A DNA stretch of 13,728 nt from Xanthobacteraceae bacterium (GTDB lineage: Bacteria; Pseudomonadota; Alphaproteobacteria; Rhizobiales; Xanthobacteraceae), in contig JASHRR010000671.1 in NCBI GenBank assembly GCA_030037185.1, forward strand, positions 1-13,728, written 5' to 3'. Below the pieces are notes generated by a model. The model was not told the DNA's origin, ran no database searches, and saw only the letters and a list, made by a program, of their open reading frames with translations. The translations under genes and the position numbers were made by a program. Shown here piece by piece: positions 7,419 to 13,728 of this stretch (position 1 is the stretch's first letter; every line of letters starts with the position of its first letter).

Positions 7419-7665
7419 GGCTGAACGCCGCTACTTTGCTATGGGGTGGGCTTCGTTAGGGCCTTCGATGACAGCACCTTGAGAAACCTTGGCGTTTACT
7501 CCGAGAAATCCGCCGCGTAATTGGCGGTCTGCAGCGAAAGCTTGACGCGACAGTCAACCTTCGAGCGAAACTGCGAACAACTCCGCAACGCGTTGACGGC
7601 CGTTGAGCACCCTCGTGCCCTAATACAACGTGCGCGCGCGCGAAGGCCGAGGAGGCTTGCCGGCC

Positions 7666-8649
7666 TCAGCTCAGCGCCACATTAACTGACGATTCCGGCA
7701 ATTCCTGACCAAAGCAGCGCTGGTAGAACTCGGCGACCAGGGGACGCTCGAGCTCGTCGCATTTGTTGAGGAATGTGAGCCGGAACGCAAAGCCGACGTC
7801 TTTGAAGATATCGGCATTCTCCGCCCAGGTGATGACCGTGCGCGGGCTCATCACGGTCGAGATGTCGCCGTTCATGAAGGCGTTGCGGGTGAGGTCGGCG
7901 ACGCGCACCATCTTGCTGACGATGTCGCGACCAGCGTCGGTGCGATAGTGCCTCGCCTTGGCGAGGACGATCTCAACCTCGTTGTCGTGGGGCAGATAAT
8001 TCAGGTTGGTGACGATCGACCACCGATCCATCTGGGCCTGATTGATCTGCTGAGTGCCGTGATAGAGCCCGGACGTGTCGCCGAGGCCCACCGTATTGGC
8101 GGTTGCGAACAGCCGGAATGCGGGGTGCGGCTTGATGACCCGGCTCTGGTCAAGCAACGTCAGCCTTCCTGAGGACTCCAGCACGCGCTGGATCACGAAC
8201 ATCACGTCAGGGCGACCGGCATCGTATTCGTCGAACACCAGCGCGACATTGTGCTGATAAGCCCACGGCAGAATTCCGTCGCGGAATTCTGTGACCTGCT
8301 GGCCTTCGCGGATCACGATTGCATCTTTGCCGATGAGGTCGATGCGGCTGATGTGACTGTCGAGATTGACGCGCACGCATGGCCAGTTGAGCCGGGCTGC
8401 CACCTGCTCGATATGCGTCGATTTTCCTGTGCCGTGATACCCGGTCACGATAACACGGCGATTGCGGGCAAACCCGGCGATGATCGCGAGGGTGGTCGGA
8501 CGGTCGAACCGATAATCAGAATCGATATCCGGCACATGCTCGTCCGGCTCGGCATAGGCTGGCACTTCCAAGTCGGTATCGAATCCGAACATTTGGCGCA
8601 CGGATACCTTTATGTCAGGCAGCGGCGCGAGCTCGGTTGCGGCAATCAT
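7666..8649 (-). CDS. cobS: Cobaltochelatase subunit CobS (AAA+ ATPase)
   Basis: This 327-residue MoxR-type AAA+ ATPase forms a hexameric ring with CobT and drives cobalt insertion by CobN. Walker A is G70-YHGTGKST; Walker B is LVFDEYD near 137-143; sensor 1 is FATANT at 181-186. The N-terminal [18 protein letters not shown] segment is typical of CobS. The start is ATG 8647-8649, with GGAGG four bases upstream. On the minus strand a GC-rich hairpin, GAGGC-CGGCAA-GCCTC (7652-7667), overlaps the stop codon and may reduce read-through into cobT, which would otherwise be co-transcribed. A 14-bp alternating CG/TG run follows at 7629-7642. The J-domain gene lies upstream on the same strand after a 371-bp gap. 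Confidence 0.96.
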   Translation of the reverse strand: MIAATELAPLPDIKVSVRQMFGFDTDLEVPAYAEPDEHVPDIDSDYRFDRPTTLAIIAGFARNRRVIVTGYHGTGKSTHIEQVAARLNWPCVRVNLDSHISRIDLIGKDAIVIREGQQVTEFRDGILPWAYQHNVALVFDEYDAGRPDVMFVIQRVLESSGRLTLLDQSRVIKPHPAFRLFATANTVGLGDTSGLYHGTQQINQAQMDRWSIVTNLNYLPHDNEVEIVLAKARHYRTDAGRDIVSKMVRVADLTRNAFMNGDISTVMSPRTVITWAENADIFKDVGFAFRLTFLNKCDELERPLVAEFYQRCFGQELPESSVNVALS

Positions 8650-9020
8650 CGGTCCTCCGTGTTCAACCCGGGATCAATAAGCGAATGCTTAGGACCTCGA
8701 CGGGCACAGGGCGCGTGTCCCATACAAACGCCCGAAATCCACTAAATCACGAATTGGCACCCGACACGCGGAATCGGCGAGGCGCGGGCAGATCGCAGCC
8801 GGCGGATCGCATGTCGCTATTAATTTAACAGAAAGCCGACGCGAGGCGGAAGCCATCATCTCGGCCTAAGGCCGAAGTTATCGACCGGTCCTCTTCACGG
8901 GCCGCGCCATGATCACCGACGTCCTGACCATATATTGGGTCATCGTGATGAAGCGCAATGCGGGCAGGCTCCCCCAAAAGCAATGCAGTTCGCAGGACTT
9001 GCGAGCGAGCCCCGGCACCT
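8650..9020. other. Intergenic region upstream of cobS
   Basis: These 371 bp carry the control region of cobS. Visible items are a small hairpin TCGGCC-TAA-GGCCGA (8861-8875), an AT-rich patch TTAATTTAA (about 8819-8828) that could be part of a promoter, and one copy of a 12-bp repeat. I do not see a cobalamin riboswitch. A minus-strand frame without a start reads from the end of the J-domain gene to 8880 (ending MARPVKRTGR); I cannot assign it. Confidence 0.4.
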
Positions 9021-9041
9021 TCAGCAGGAACCGGTCCTCTT
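8884..9041. repeat. 12-bp direct repeat flanking the 3' end of the J-domain gene
   Basis: ACCGGTCCTCTT occurs exactly at 8884-8895 and 9030-9041. The second copy encodes the KRTG near the C-terminus of the J-domain protein; the first lies 146 bp downstream, and on the same strand it also reads KRTG shortly before a stop. It may be a remnant of a local duplication. Confidence 0.5.
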
Positions 9042-9650
9042 GAGATAATTATAGGCCTCGATGATCTCTCGCAGCTTATCTTCCGAGGTGCGGTCGCCGC
9101 CATTGGCGTCGGGATGATGGCGCTTCACCAATTCTTTGAACCGCGCCTTAATTTCAGGGCCGGACGCGCTATCCTCAAGCCCAAGCGCGTAGAGCGCCTT
9201 GCGTTCACCATTGCGCACGGTTGGCCACTCAGCCTTAGCGCGAGATTGTGCCGCACCTGCGGGCGGGGCGCCAAACTCCCGGAGGACATCGAACGGATCC
9301 GCTGTGCCGAGGTCAGCGTCGAAAAACCGGCCGACCCTTCCCTTGGCGCCCCTATTGCCGCCGATCGTTCCCATGCGCCAGGTCGGAAGGTGCCCGGTGA
9401 GTGCGTCCTTCTGAAATCGCGCCACCGCGTCATCGCTCATCCCAGCGAAGAAGTTGTAGGACTGGTTGTACTCACGAACGTGGAGCAGACAGAACCGCCA
9501 GTATTCGTGCTCGCGATTGCGACCTTTAGGCGCGCGATAACTCGCCGGCTCGGTGCAGTTCGGCCAGTCGCACCGGTGCTCCGCCTGAAGCCGGCGATCC
9601 TCACCGGGCTTGACCCGGATGCGATCATACAATGGTGAGTCGAACTTCAT
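9021..9650 (-). CDS. J-domain (DnaJ-like) protein linked to cobS
   Basis: This 209-residue protein has a C-terminal J domain at about 152-207, with the diagnostic HPD at 179-181 in VKRHHPDANGGD, so it should stimulate an Hsp70 (DnaK) ATPase. The N-terminal part is not a J-protein module: it has C27-x4-C32 and C54-x-x-H57 in HRCDWPNC and FCLLHV, a plausible small metal-binding site, then the conserved WRFCLLHVREYNQSYNFFAGM. I recall proteins of this shape between bolA and cobS in Rhizobiales. Its client is unknown; a role in assembling CobS/CobT rings or other metalloproteins is inference from position. ATG 9648-9650 lacks a Shine-Dalgarno sequence. It is divergent from bolA with 94 bp between starts. 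Confidence 0.9.
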   Translation of the reverse strand: MKFDSPLYDRIRVKPGEDRRLQAEHRCDWPNCTEPASYRAPKGRNREHEYWRFCLLHVREYNQSYNFFAGMSDDAVARFQKDALTGHLPTWRMGTIGGNRGAKGRVGRFFDADLGTADPFDVLREFGAPPAGAAQSRAKAEWPTVRNGERKALYALGLEDSASGPEIKARFKELVKRHHPDANGGDRTSEDKLREIIEAYNYLKRTGSC

Positions 9651-9655
9651 TGCTT

Positions 9656-9685
9656 ATTATGCGGAGGATTTAGGGCATTACGCAA
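9656..9685 (-). promoter_or_regulatory. Candidate promoter close to the J-domain gene start
   Basis: On the minus strand TTGCGT (9680-9685) and CATAAT (9656-9661) are 18 bp apart. Transcription would start within a few bases of the ATG, suggesting a leaderless or nearly leaderless mRNA and fitting the absent ribosome-binding site. The -35 match is poor. Confidence 0.25.
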
Positions 9686-9744
9686 GCTTGACAGATTTGA
9701 TGGAACATGCTTCGCGTCGGCGCCAGAGATGCCGGGACCTCCCG

Positions 9745-10023
9745 ATGCGCATGCAGGAAGCCATTTTAAGGAAGCTGACCGAAACCTTTGCTCCGCTGAG
9801 CTTGAAGGTGCTCGATGAGTCCCGCCAACATGAAGGCCATGCCGGACATCAACCCGGCGCAGAGACGCATTTCAGAATTTATATCGTAGCTGGCGCGTTT
9901 CGCGGAAAGAGCCGGATCGCTCGTCATCGCATGATCAACGAGACCCTCGCTCACGAACTCAAGTCCGGTGTCCATGCGCTTGCCATCCACGCCGCCGCAC
10001 CGGATGAGGGATTGTCAGCCTAG
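9745..10023 (+). CDS. bolA: BolA family protein
   Basis: This 92-residue BolA/IbaG-type protein belongs to a family that binds [2Fe-2S] clusters together with monothiol glutaredoxins and affects iron homeostasis and morphology. Motifs are MQEAILRKLTETFAPLSLKVLDES at the N-terminus, a His-containing loop QHEGHAGH (29-35), the core THFRIYIVAGAFRGKS (41-56), and the C-terminal helix-strand RHRMINETLAHEL...GVHALAI. The length is normal. ATG 9745 fits family N-termini, with ATG 9751 as a close alternative; the longer frame back to 9610 overlaps the divergent J-domain gene and is unlikely. A TTGACA at 9688-9693 could be its -35 element, but no good -10 follows at the right distance. It converges with surf1. 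Confidence 0.93.
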   Translation: MRMQEAILRKLTETFAPLSLKVLDESRQHEGHAGHQPGAETHFRIYIVAGAFRGKSRIARHRMINETLAHELKSGVHALAIHAAAPDEGLSA

Positions 10024-10048
10024 ACACCCGGTCGCAAGGGTGAAAGCG

Positions 10049-10087
10049 GCAGCGCCGGACCACCGGCGCGGCTTCGGCCGGCGCTGC
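10049..10087. terminator. Strong GC-rich hairpin between convergent bolA and surf1
   Basis: The arms GCAGCGCCGG (10049-10058) and CCGGCGCTGC (10078-10087) are perfectly complementary. Two alternative inner hairpins are present: GCGCCGG-ACCA-CCGGCGC (10052-10069) and CGGC-TTCG-GCCG, a stable UUCG tetraloop. It lies about 25 bp after the bolA stop and about 57 bp past the surf1 stop, suiting a shared stop region, although no T-run is seen on either strand. Confidence 0.45.
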
Positions 10088-10143
10088 GCCCTGGCAGAGC
10101 ACCGGAACCGGCAGTGGCGCACGCGACCTCAGCAGGACTGCAC

Positions 10144-10920
10144 CTACGCGCCGTATTCGGCAGTTCCATGCTGCTTTCGCCAGCCGCCGAACAACCACGT
10201 CCCGTAGACGCCGGCTAAGACGCAGGCGAGCCCGAACCAGGTGAGGGCGTAGCCGAAGTGATTATTCGGCAGGCTCGGGTGCAGGCGACCGGTGCGGGGA
10301 AGGCCTCCCGGCGGATCAGGGCTTTCCAGTTCCACATAGAAGGGCGCGACGCTGACGCCCTTCGCGGCGGCGATGGCGTTGGAATCACGAGAAAACCAGA
10401 TGTTGCGGGCCGGCTCGCCGGCGGGCGTGAACAGGCCCGGCAGCTCAGGCCAGCGCAGCACGCCAACCATGTTGATCGCACCCACGACCTCGCTGTCCGG
10501 CCGGGTCGCTTTATCCTGCTTGCCGTCCGGCACAAAACCGCGATTGACCATGACCAGGACGCCGCCGGCGAGCCGGGCAGGCGTAAACACCCAGTACCCC
10601 GGGCCGCCCGTCGTCTCCCGCAGGCTCGAGCCGCTGGTGTAGACCAGAGCTTCCCGGTCGTTGAGAAATTCTGCGGTCATGGCGACCCGCTGGAACTCGT
10701 CCGCCGTCGCGGTCAGGCGGGGCCACGTCGAGGGTGCAGGAACTGCGATGGGGGGCGCTGACAGCCGCTCCTTAATTGTCGCGATCAGCCCCTCCTTCCA
10801 GGCCTTGCGATCGAGTTGCCACCAGCCGAGCGAAACCAGAACCGCAAATGCTGCGGCGGCGGCAAGGCTCGGCACCAGCACAGACGCAGGCGCCCCATCA
10901 CGCGCCCGATCTGTGCTCAA
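10144..10920 (-). CDS. surf1: SURF1 family cytochrome oxidase biogenesis protein
   Basis: This roughly 258-residue inner-membrane protein helps place haem a in subunit I of aa3 oxidase. It has the SURF1 layout: an N-terminal transmembrane helix (about 14-33) ending in the LGWWQLDRKAWKEGL signature, a large periplasmic domain with GYWVFTPARL...VLVMVNRGFVP and LPNNHFGYALTWF, and a second transmembrane helix (FGLACVLAGVYGTWLF) near the C-terminus. I chose the TTG at 10918-10920, because GGAGGGG lies just before it and it overlaps the DUF983 gene by 23 bases. A farther TTG at 10957-10959 and a GTG at 10879-10881 are alternatives. It is the last gene of the respiratory block on this strand. Confidence 0.9.
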   Translation of the reverse strand: MSTDRARDGAPASVLVPSLAAAAAFAVLVSLGWWQLDRKAWKEGLIATIKERLSAPPIAVPAPSTWPRLTATADEFQRVAMTAEFLNDREALVYTSGSSLRETTGGPGYWVFTPARLAGGVLVMVNRGFVPDGKQDKATRPDSEVVGAINMVGVLRWPELPGLFTPAGEPARNIWFSRDSNAIAAAKGVSVAPFYVELESPDPPGGLPRTGRLHPSLPNNHFGYALTWFGLACVLAGVYGTWLFGGWRKQHGTAEYGA

Positions 10921-11287
10921 GACGCCCCTCCGCGGCTTTGTGGTGATACTGCAAGGCAATCAGCAGGCCCTTCATTGGCCGCAGCGGCCCGAGCGTGGTC
11001 AGCAGAATCAGCGGCCCCCACAATGCGGCATGGAGCCAAAACGGCGGTTGATAGAGAACCTCCACGATCAGGGCGCTGCCGACGACGATAAAGCCCGAAA
11101 GGAATATGACGAACACCGCCGGGCCATCCCCGGCGTCGATAAAGCCATAGTCAAGCCCGCACACCTCGCAGCGCGCCGGCAACCCGAGAAAACCGCGGAA
11201 CAGCTTGCCCCGGCCGCAGCCCGGGCACCGGCACATTACCCCGGCAAACAGCGGCGATACCGAGTGACGGGTGCGCTGATCCGACAT
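10898..11287 (-). CDS. DUF983 zinc-ribbon membrane protein
   Basis: This 129-residue protein has an N-terminal zinc-ribbon-like part, with CRCPGCG (C19, C21, C24) and C40-x-x-C43, then two hydrophobic segments: AVFVIFLSGFIVVGSALIV, and the FWLHAALWGPLILLTTLGPL helix before PMKGLLIALQY. This matches DUF983, commonly found between subunit III and surf1 in alphaproteobacterial oxidase clusters. Its function is not established; the location suggests a role in oxidase assembly. The ATG at 11285-11287 is preceded by GAGGAG with six bases of spacing. A likely terminator separates it from ctaE, so it may form a separate unit with surf1. Confidence 0.9.
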   Translation of the reverse strand: MSDQRTRHSVSPLFAGVMCRCPGCGRGKLFRGFLGLPARCEVCGLDYGFIDAGDGPAVFVIFLSGFIVVGSALIVEVLYQPPFWLHAALWGPLILLTTLGPLRPMKGLLIALQYHHKAAEGRLEHRSGA

Positions 11288-11343
11288 CGAACTCCTCGCA
11301 AAAGCATAAAGCCCAAAACCGCTGCGCCGGTTGCCTAGGCAGG

Positions 11344-11371
11344 AAAAAAACCGCCGACACGCAAGCGCGTC
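11344..11371 (-). terminator. Likely intrinsic terminator after ctaE
   Basis: On the minus strand the hairpin GACGCG-CTTG-CGTGTC (11356-11371, one G-T pair) is followed, five bases later, by seven T residues (11344-11350). It lies 60 bp past the ctaE stop and 57 bp before the DUF983 start, so it may end or attenuate the ctaB-ctaE transcript. Confidence 0.5.
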
Positions 11372-11443
11372 AATGACCGGCGCCGGGGACGTTGAAAGAG
11401 TTCGCTTCGCTCACCCATCACTCTGTCAGCCTCAATGACCGGC
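11370..11443. repeat. 12-bp direct repeat duplicating the ctaE stop region
   Basis: TCAATGACCGGC is found at 11370-11381 and 11432-11443. The second copy encodes the C-terminal Gly-His-stop of subunit III; the first repeats the same bases 62 bp downstream of the gene, preceded by a similar GC-rich stretch. The offset is not a multiple of three. Confidence 0.55.
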
Positions 11444-12277
11444 TGCCCCGGCGCCCCAAACATATATGCAGGCGAACAGGAATAGCCACACCACATCGAC
11501 GAAATGCCAGTACCAAGCGGCGAATTCAAACCCGAGATGCTGCTTGGGCGTGAACTGACCGGCGATCGCACGAATGAGGCACACGGTCAGAAAAATCGAT
11601 CCGATGATCACGTGGGCACCGTGGAATCCGGTCGCCATGAAGAAGGTAGCGCCGTAAATGTGGCCTGCGTAATGAAACGGCGCGTGCATATACTCATAGG
11701 CCTGGATGCAGGTGAACGAGACGCCGAGCGCAATCGTAAGAACAAGACCCCATTTTAGCCCGTTACGGTCATCGTGGAGCAATGCGTGGTGGGCCCACGT
11801 CACTGTGGTGCCGGAAGTCAACAGGATTAACGTATTGAGCAGCGGCAGGTGCCAGGGGCTGAAGGTCTCGATTCCCTTTGGCGGCCAGACGTGGCCGATG
11901 AAATCAGCGCGCATGACCTGGTGGATATCGGTCGGAAACAGCGCGGTTGAAAAATAGGCCCAGAACCATGCCACGAAGAACATCACTTCGGAGGCGATAA
12001 AAAGAATCATGCCATAGCGGTGGGAAATCTGCACCACGCGCGTGTGATAGCCGCCGTGCTCAGCCTCGTTCACGACATCGCGCCACCATGCCAGCATGGT
12101 ATAGAGCACCCCGATGGCGCCCGCGCCGAACAGATACGGAGCGGCCGTGAAGGAGTGATGCATCCAGGTGATCAAGCCGACTGCGAGCATGAATGCCGAG
12201 ATCGAGCCGACAGCCGGCCACGGGCTCGGATCGACCAGATGGTAGTCGTGGTGAGGTTTCGCGTGGGCGTCGGCCAT
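11432..12277 (-). CDS. ctaE: Cytochrome c oxidase subunit III
   Basis: This 281-residue, seven-helix membrane subunit of aa3-type cytochrome c oxidase stabilises subunit I and supports proton uptake and turnover. Family marks are [10 protein letters not shown] near the N-terminus, [20 protein letters not shown] (60-79), [17 protein letters not shown] with the conserved helix Glu97, [24 protein letters not shown] (143-166), [19 protein letters not shown] (215-226) and the C-terminal [16 protein letters not shown]. Length is normal. ATG 12275-12277 has GGAGGGAG six bases upstream; the frame's extension to 12376 overlaps ctaG and is not used. It follows ctaG by 37 bp. Confidence 0.97.
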   Translation of the reverse strand: MADAHAKPHHDYHLVDPSPWPAVGSISAFMLAVGLITWMHHSFTAAPYLFGAGAIGVLYTMLAWWRDVVNEAEHGGYHTRVVQISHRYGMILFIASEVMFFVAWFWAYFSTALFPTDIHQVMRADFIGHVWPPKGIETFSPWHLPLLNTLILLTSGTTVTWAHHALLHDDRNGLKWGLVLTIALGVSFTCIQAYEYMHAPFHYAGHIYGATFFMATGFHGAHVIIGSIFLTVCLIRAIAGQFTPKQHLGFEFAAWYWHFVDVVWLFLFACIYVWGAGAAGH

Positions 12278-12314
12278 TTCAGTCTCCCTCCGGCGCAACG
12301 CGGCGCCCGTTCTG

Positions 12315-13040
12315 TTAAATCTTGCGCTCGGCGCCCGCCGTTGTACGGTCTGCCGCCGGCCGATCCTTCCCCGCAAGCGAAGGCGTCTTGGGGTCGGACC
12401 CGCGTGCCGCTACGGCAGGCGAGGGCACACGCAGCGGAAAGAACGTATAGGACAGCGTTATGGTGTTGAGGTCGTCCTGCTCGGCATCCTGCATCAGTGC
12501 CGGATCTACATAGAAGACGACCGTCATGTCGCGCTTCTCGCCAGGCGCAAGATGCTGCTCGGTGAAGCAGAAGCAGTTTATTTTGGTAAAATAGGCGCCT
12601 GCCGTCGCCGGTGTCACGTTATAGGCCGCCTGCCCTGCGGTTTCGCGCTCCGACAGATTCGTCGCCTTGTAGAAGACCGTTACCACTTCACCAAGCTGGG
12701 CCTCGATCGAGGTGCGCTCCGGTTCGAATCGCCACGGCAACCCGGCACCTATATTGGCGTCAAATCGCACCGTGATCTTGCGATCCGATATTTGCTGCGG
12801 GGCTGTGCTGGCGACCTGCGGAACGCCTCCAAAGCCAGTTGTCCTGCAGAACCAGCTGTAGAGCGGCACCGCCGCATAGGCCATACCGACCATGAATACC
12901 ACAAAAACCCCGCACGCCGTTGCGATCAAGATGTCGGATGGCGGACGTCGGATGGCGGACGACGGATGACGGACCGCACCGGGCGTGGTGCGCTCTTGCT
13001 CATCTGTCGTCGGTTGCGGAATGTTGGTCATGCCTGACAT
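12315..13040 (-). CDS. ctaG: Cytochrome c oxidase assembly protein CtaG (Cox11)
   Basis: This copper chaperone delivers Cu(B) to subunit I. A single transmembrane helix ([20 protein letters not shown]) is followed by [12 protein letters not shown] and a periplasmic beta-sandwich carrying the copper-binding C-F-C in [10 protein letters not shown], then [16 protein letters not shown] and TITLSYTFF. About 241 residues are coded from ATG 13038-13040; GTG 13053-13055 and ATG 13029-13031 are alternatives, and none has a strong ribosome-binding site. The cytoplasmic N-terminal part before the helix is longer than I expect for this family. It is partly coded by a 14-bp tandem repeat (12933-12974, sequence [14 protein letters not shown]). 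The C-terminal tail after about residue 205 is also long and polar. It lies 26 bp after the CoxF-like gene. Confidence 0.95.
   Translation of the reverse strand: MSGMTNIPQPTTDEQERTTPGAVRHPSSAIRRPPSDILIATACGVFVVFMVGMAYAAVPLYSWFCRTTGFGGVPQVASTAPQQISDRKITVRFDANIGAGLPWRFEPERTSIEAQLGEVVTVFYKATNLSERETAGQAAYNVTPATAGAYFTKINCFCFTEQHLAPGEKRDMTVVFYVDPALMQDAEQDDLNTITLSYTFFPLRVPSPAVAARGSDPKTPSLAGKDRPAADRTTAGAERKI
12933..12974. repeat. 14-bp tandem repeat, three copies, inside ctaG
   Basis: GTCGGATGGCGGAC occurs twice exactly (12933-12946, 12947-12960) and once with two changes (GACGGATGACGGAC, 12961-12974). The unit is not a multiple of three, so each copy is read in a different frame, giving [14 protein letters not shown]. 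An inverted, 12-of-14 copy (GTCCGTCACCTGTC) lies at 13047-13060, just upstream of the ctaG start. Confidence 0.8.
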
Positions 13041-13066
13041 TTTGTCGTCCGTCACCTGTCATCTGC

Positions 13067-13234
13067 CTAAAGCGGCCGCTGCAGCACACCCGGGCCGAGC
13101 TTGATGATGGTAACCGCGTAGAACAGAAGCACAAGCGCTCCGAGTGCGAGCGCGATGGCGACCGACCGCGAGCGGCGGCGGCGCTTCTGCTCCTCAGTGA
13201 GCACGATGCCCTTCTCGCTGTCCTTAGCGTTCAT
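13067..13234 (-). CDS. coxF: Small CoxF-like membrane protein
   Basis: A 55-residue frame begins [16 protein letters not shown] at ATG 13232-13234 and ends with TAG at 13067-13069. GAGG lies about seven bases before the start. The layout is a short acidic, charged N-terminus, a run of arginines (KRRRRSR, positive-inside signal), one transmembrane helix ([20 protein letters not shown]) and a short tail. It sits 9 bp after ctaB and 11-26 bp before ctaG, exactly where alphaproteobacterial clusters carry the small CoxF-type protein. The name rests on position and shape, not on a defined motif. Its role is unknown; oxidase assembly or stability is likely from context. Confidence 0.85.
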   Translation of the reverse strand: MNAKDSEKGIVLTEEQKRRRRSRSVAIALALGALVLLFYAVTIIKLGPGVLQRPL

Positions 13235-13243
13235 GCCGGCGCC

Positions 13244-13728
13244 TCACAGGAAAACGCGGCCGGGTCCGCCCAGCCAGTGATCGATCAAAAGCGCCGCGAA
13301 CAACACGAACAGATACACGATTGAAATGCCAAACAACCGTTTCGCGGCGCGCACGCCCTCCGCTCCGTCGCCCGCCGCCGTGATCCGCGCGGCCTGCGCG
13401 ATCATCGTGCCGCCGGCCACGACGGCGGTCACGCCATAAAGCGGGCCGGAACAACCGAGCAGCCACGGTGAAGCACCGACCGGCGCCAGCACGAAGGAAT
13501 ACAGCAGGATCTGCCGCCTCGTCTCGGCACAGCCGGCAACCACCGGCAGCATCGGGATTCCTGCGCGGGCGTACTCCTCCGCGCGCCATAGCGACAGCGC
13601 CCAGAAGTGAGGCGGCGTCCAGAAGAATATGATCAGGAACAGCAGCAGAGATTCGAGGCTGATCGTGCCGGTTGCGGCCGCCCAACCGATCACTGGCGGC
13701 AACGCCCCGGCAGCGCCGCCGATGACAA
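13244..13728 (-). CDS. ctaB: Protoheme IX farnesyltransferase (haem O synthase), N-terminus beyond right edge
   Basis: The frame is open to the window end, so the N-terminal part, including the first Asp-rich motif, is missing. The visible 160 residues start in [17 protein letters not shown], a hallmark of the UbiA-family enzyme CtaB/Cox10. They continue with [32 protein letters not shown], the second conserved loop, and several hydrophobic helices, ending GGPGRVFL. The enzyme transfers a farnesyl group to haem b to make haem O, the precursor of haem A for the aa3 oxidase. It ends 9 bp before the CoxF-like gene, so the two are almost surely co-transcribed with ctaG and ctaE. Confidence 0.95.
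   Translation of the reverse strand, partial: VIGGAAGALPPVIGWAAATGTISLESLLLFLIIFFWTPPHFWALSLWRAEEYARAGIPMLPVVAGCAETRRQILLYSFVLAPVGASPWLLGCSGPLYGVTAVVAGGTMIAQAARITAAGDGAEGVRAAKRLFGISIVYLFVLFAALLIDHWLGGPGRVFL

Noticed and set aside
7629..7642. Alternating CGTGCGCGCGCGCG tract after cobS
   Set aside because: It is only 14 bp and common in high-GC genomes; not enough to claim a Z-DNA or control role.
8754..8769. Sigma-54-like TGGCAC site
   Set aside because: The -12 part does not match TTGC, and it points away from any gene.
8650..9020. Cobalamin riboswitch upstream of cobS
   Set aside because: I looked for a B12-box-like sequence and a multi-stem leader and saw neither; only one small hairpin is present.

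Overview
The window looks like chromosomal DNA of a GC-rich alphaproteobacterium of the order Hyphomicrobiales (Rhizobiales), near the Bradyrhizobium / Rhodopseudomonas / Xanthobacteraceae group. I base this on three things: the high GC and codon use, an aa3 oxidase cluster in the order ctaB - small coxF-like gene - ctaG - ctaE - DUF983 - surf1, and a BolA - J-domain - CobS - CobT block. I recall both arrangements from that group. No tRNA, rRNA, CRISPR array or complete insertion sequence is visible.

Left part (1-2311): three minus-strand genes. They are an unrecognised gene cut by the left edge (1-199), a DUF2867-family gene (403-945) and a TIM-barrel amidohydrolase related to 2-pyrone-4,6-dicarboxylate lactonase (1424-2311). 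The stretches between them are poor in genes, and a degenerate intergenic repeat sits just after the amidohydrolase.

Nitrile block (2312-5221): a 292-bp divergent region full of related repeats leads rightward into the alpha and beta subunits of a cobalt-type nitrile hydratase, which overlap by ATGA. The alpha subunit begins with a histidine-rich tail. No activator (P14K/NhlE-type) gene follows. A convergent minus-strand gene for an exported alpha/beta hydrolase comes next.

Cobalt/chaperone block (5523-10023): cobT (VWA/MIDAS subunit) and cobS (AAA+ subunit) of the aerobic cobaltochelatase, then a small protein with a C-terminal J domain, all on the minus strand, with bolA divergent from the J-domain gene. 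A cobalt enzyme and two cobalt-insertion subunits therefore lie within a few kilobases of each other.

Respiratory block (10144-13728, minus strand): surf1, a DUF983 zinc-ribbon membrane protein, cytochrome c oxidase subunit III, the copper-delivery protein CtaG, a 55-residue CoxF-like membrane protein and the 3' part of ctaB (haem O synthase), cut by the right edge. Together they build the aa3 oxidase: CtaB supplies haem O/A precursor, Surf1 assists haem insertion, CtaG supplies Cu(B), and CtaE is a structural subunit.

I do not see a wholly new system. The most interesting points are the nitrile hydratase without its usual activator beside CobS/CobT, its ribosome-binding site buried in a perfect palindrome next to several related repeats, and a 14-bp tandem repeat that codes an extra N-terminal stretch of CtaG.
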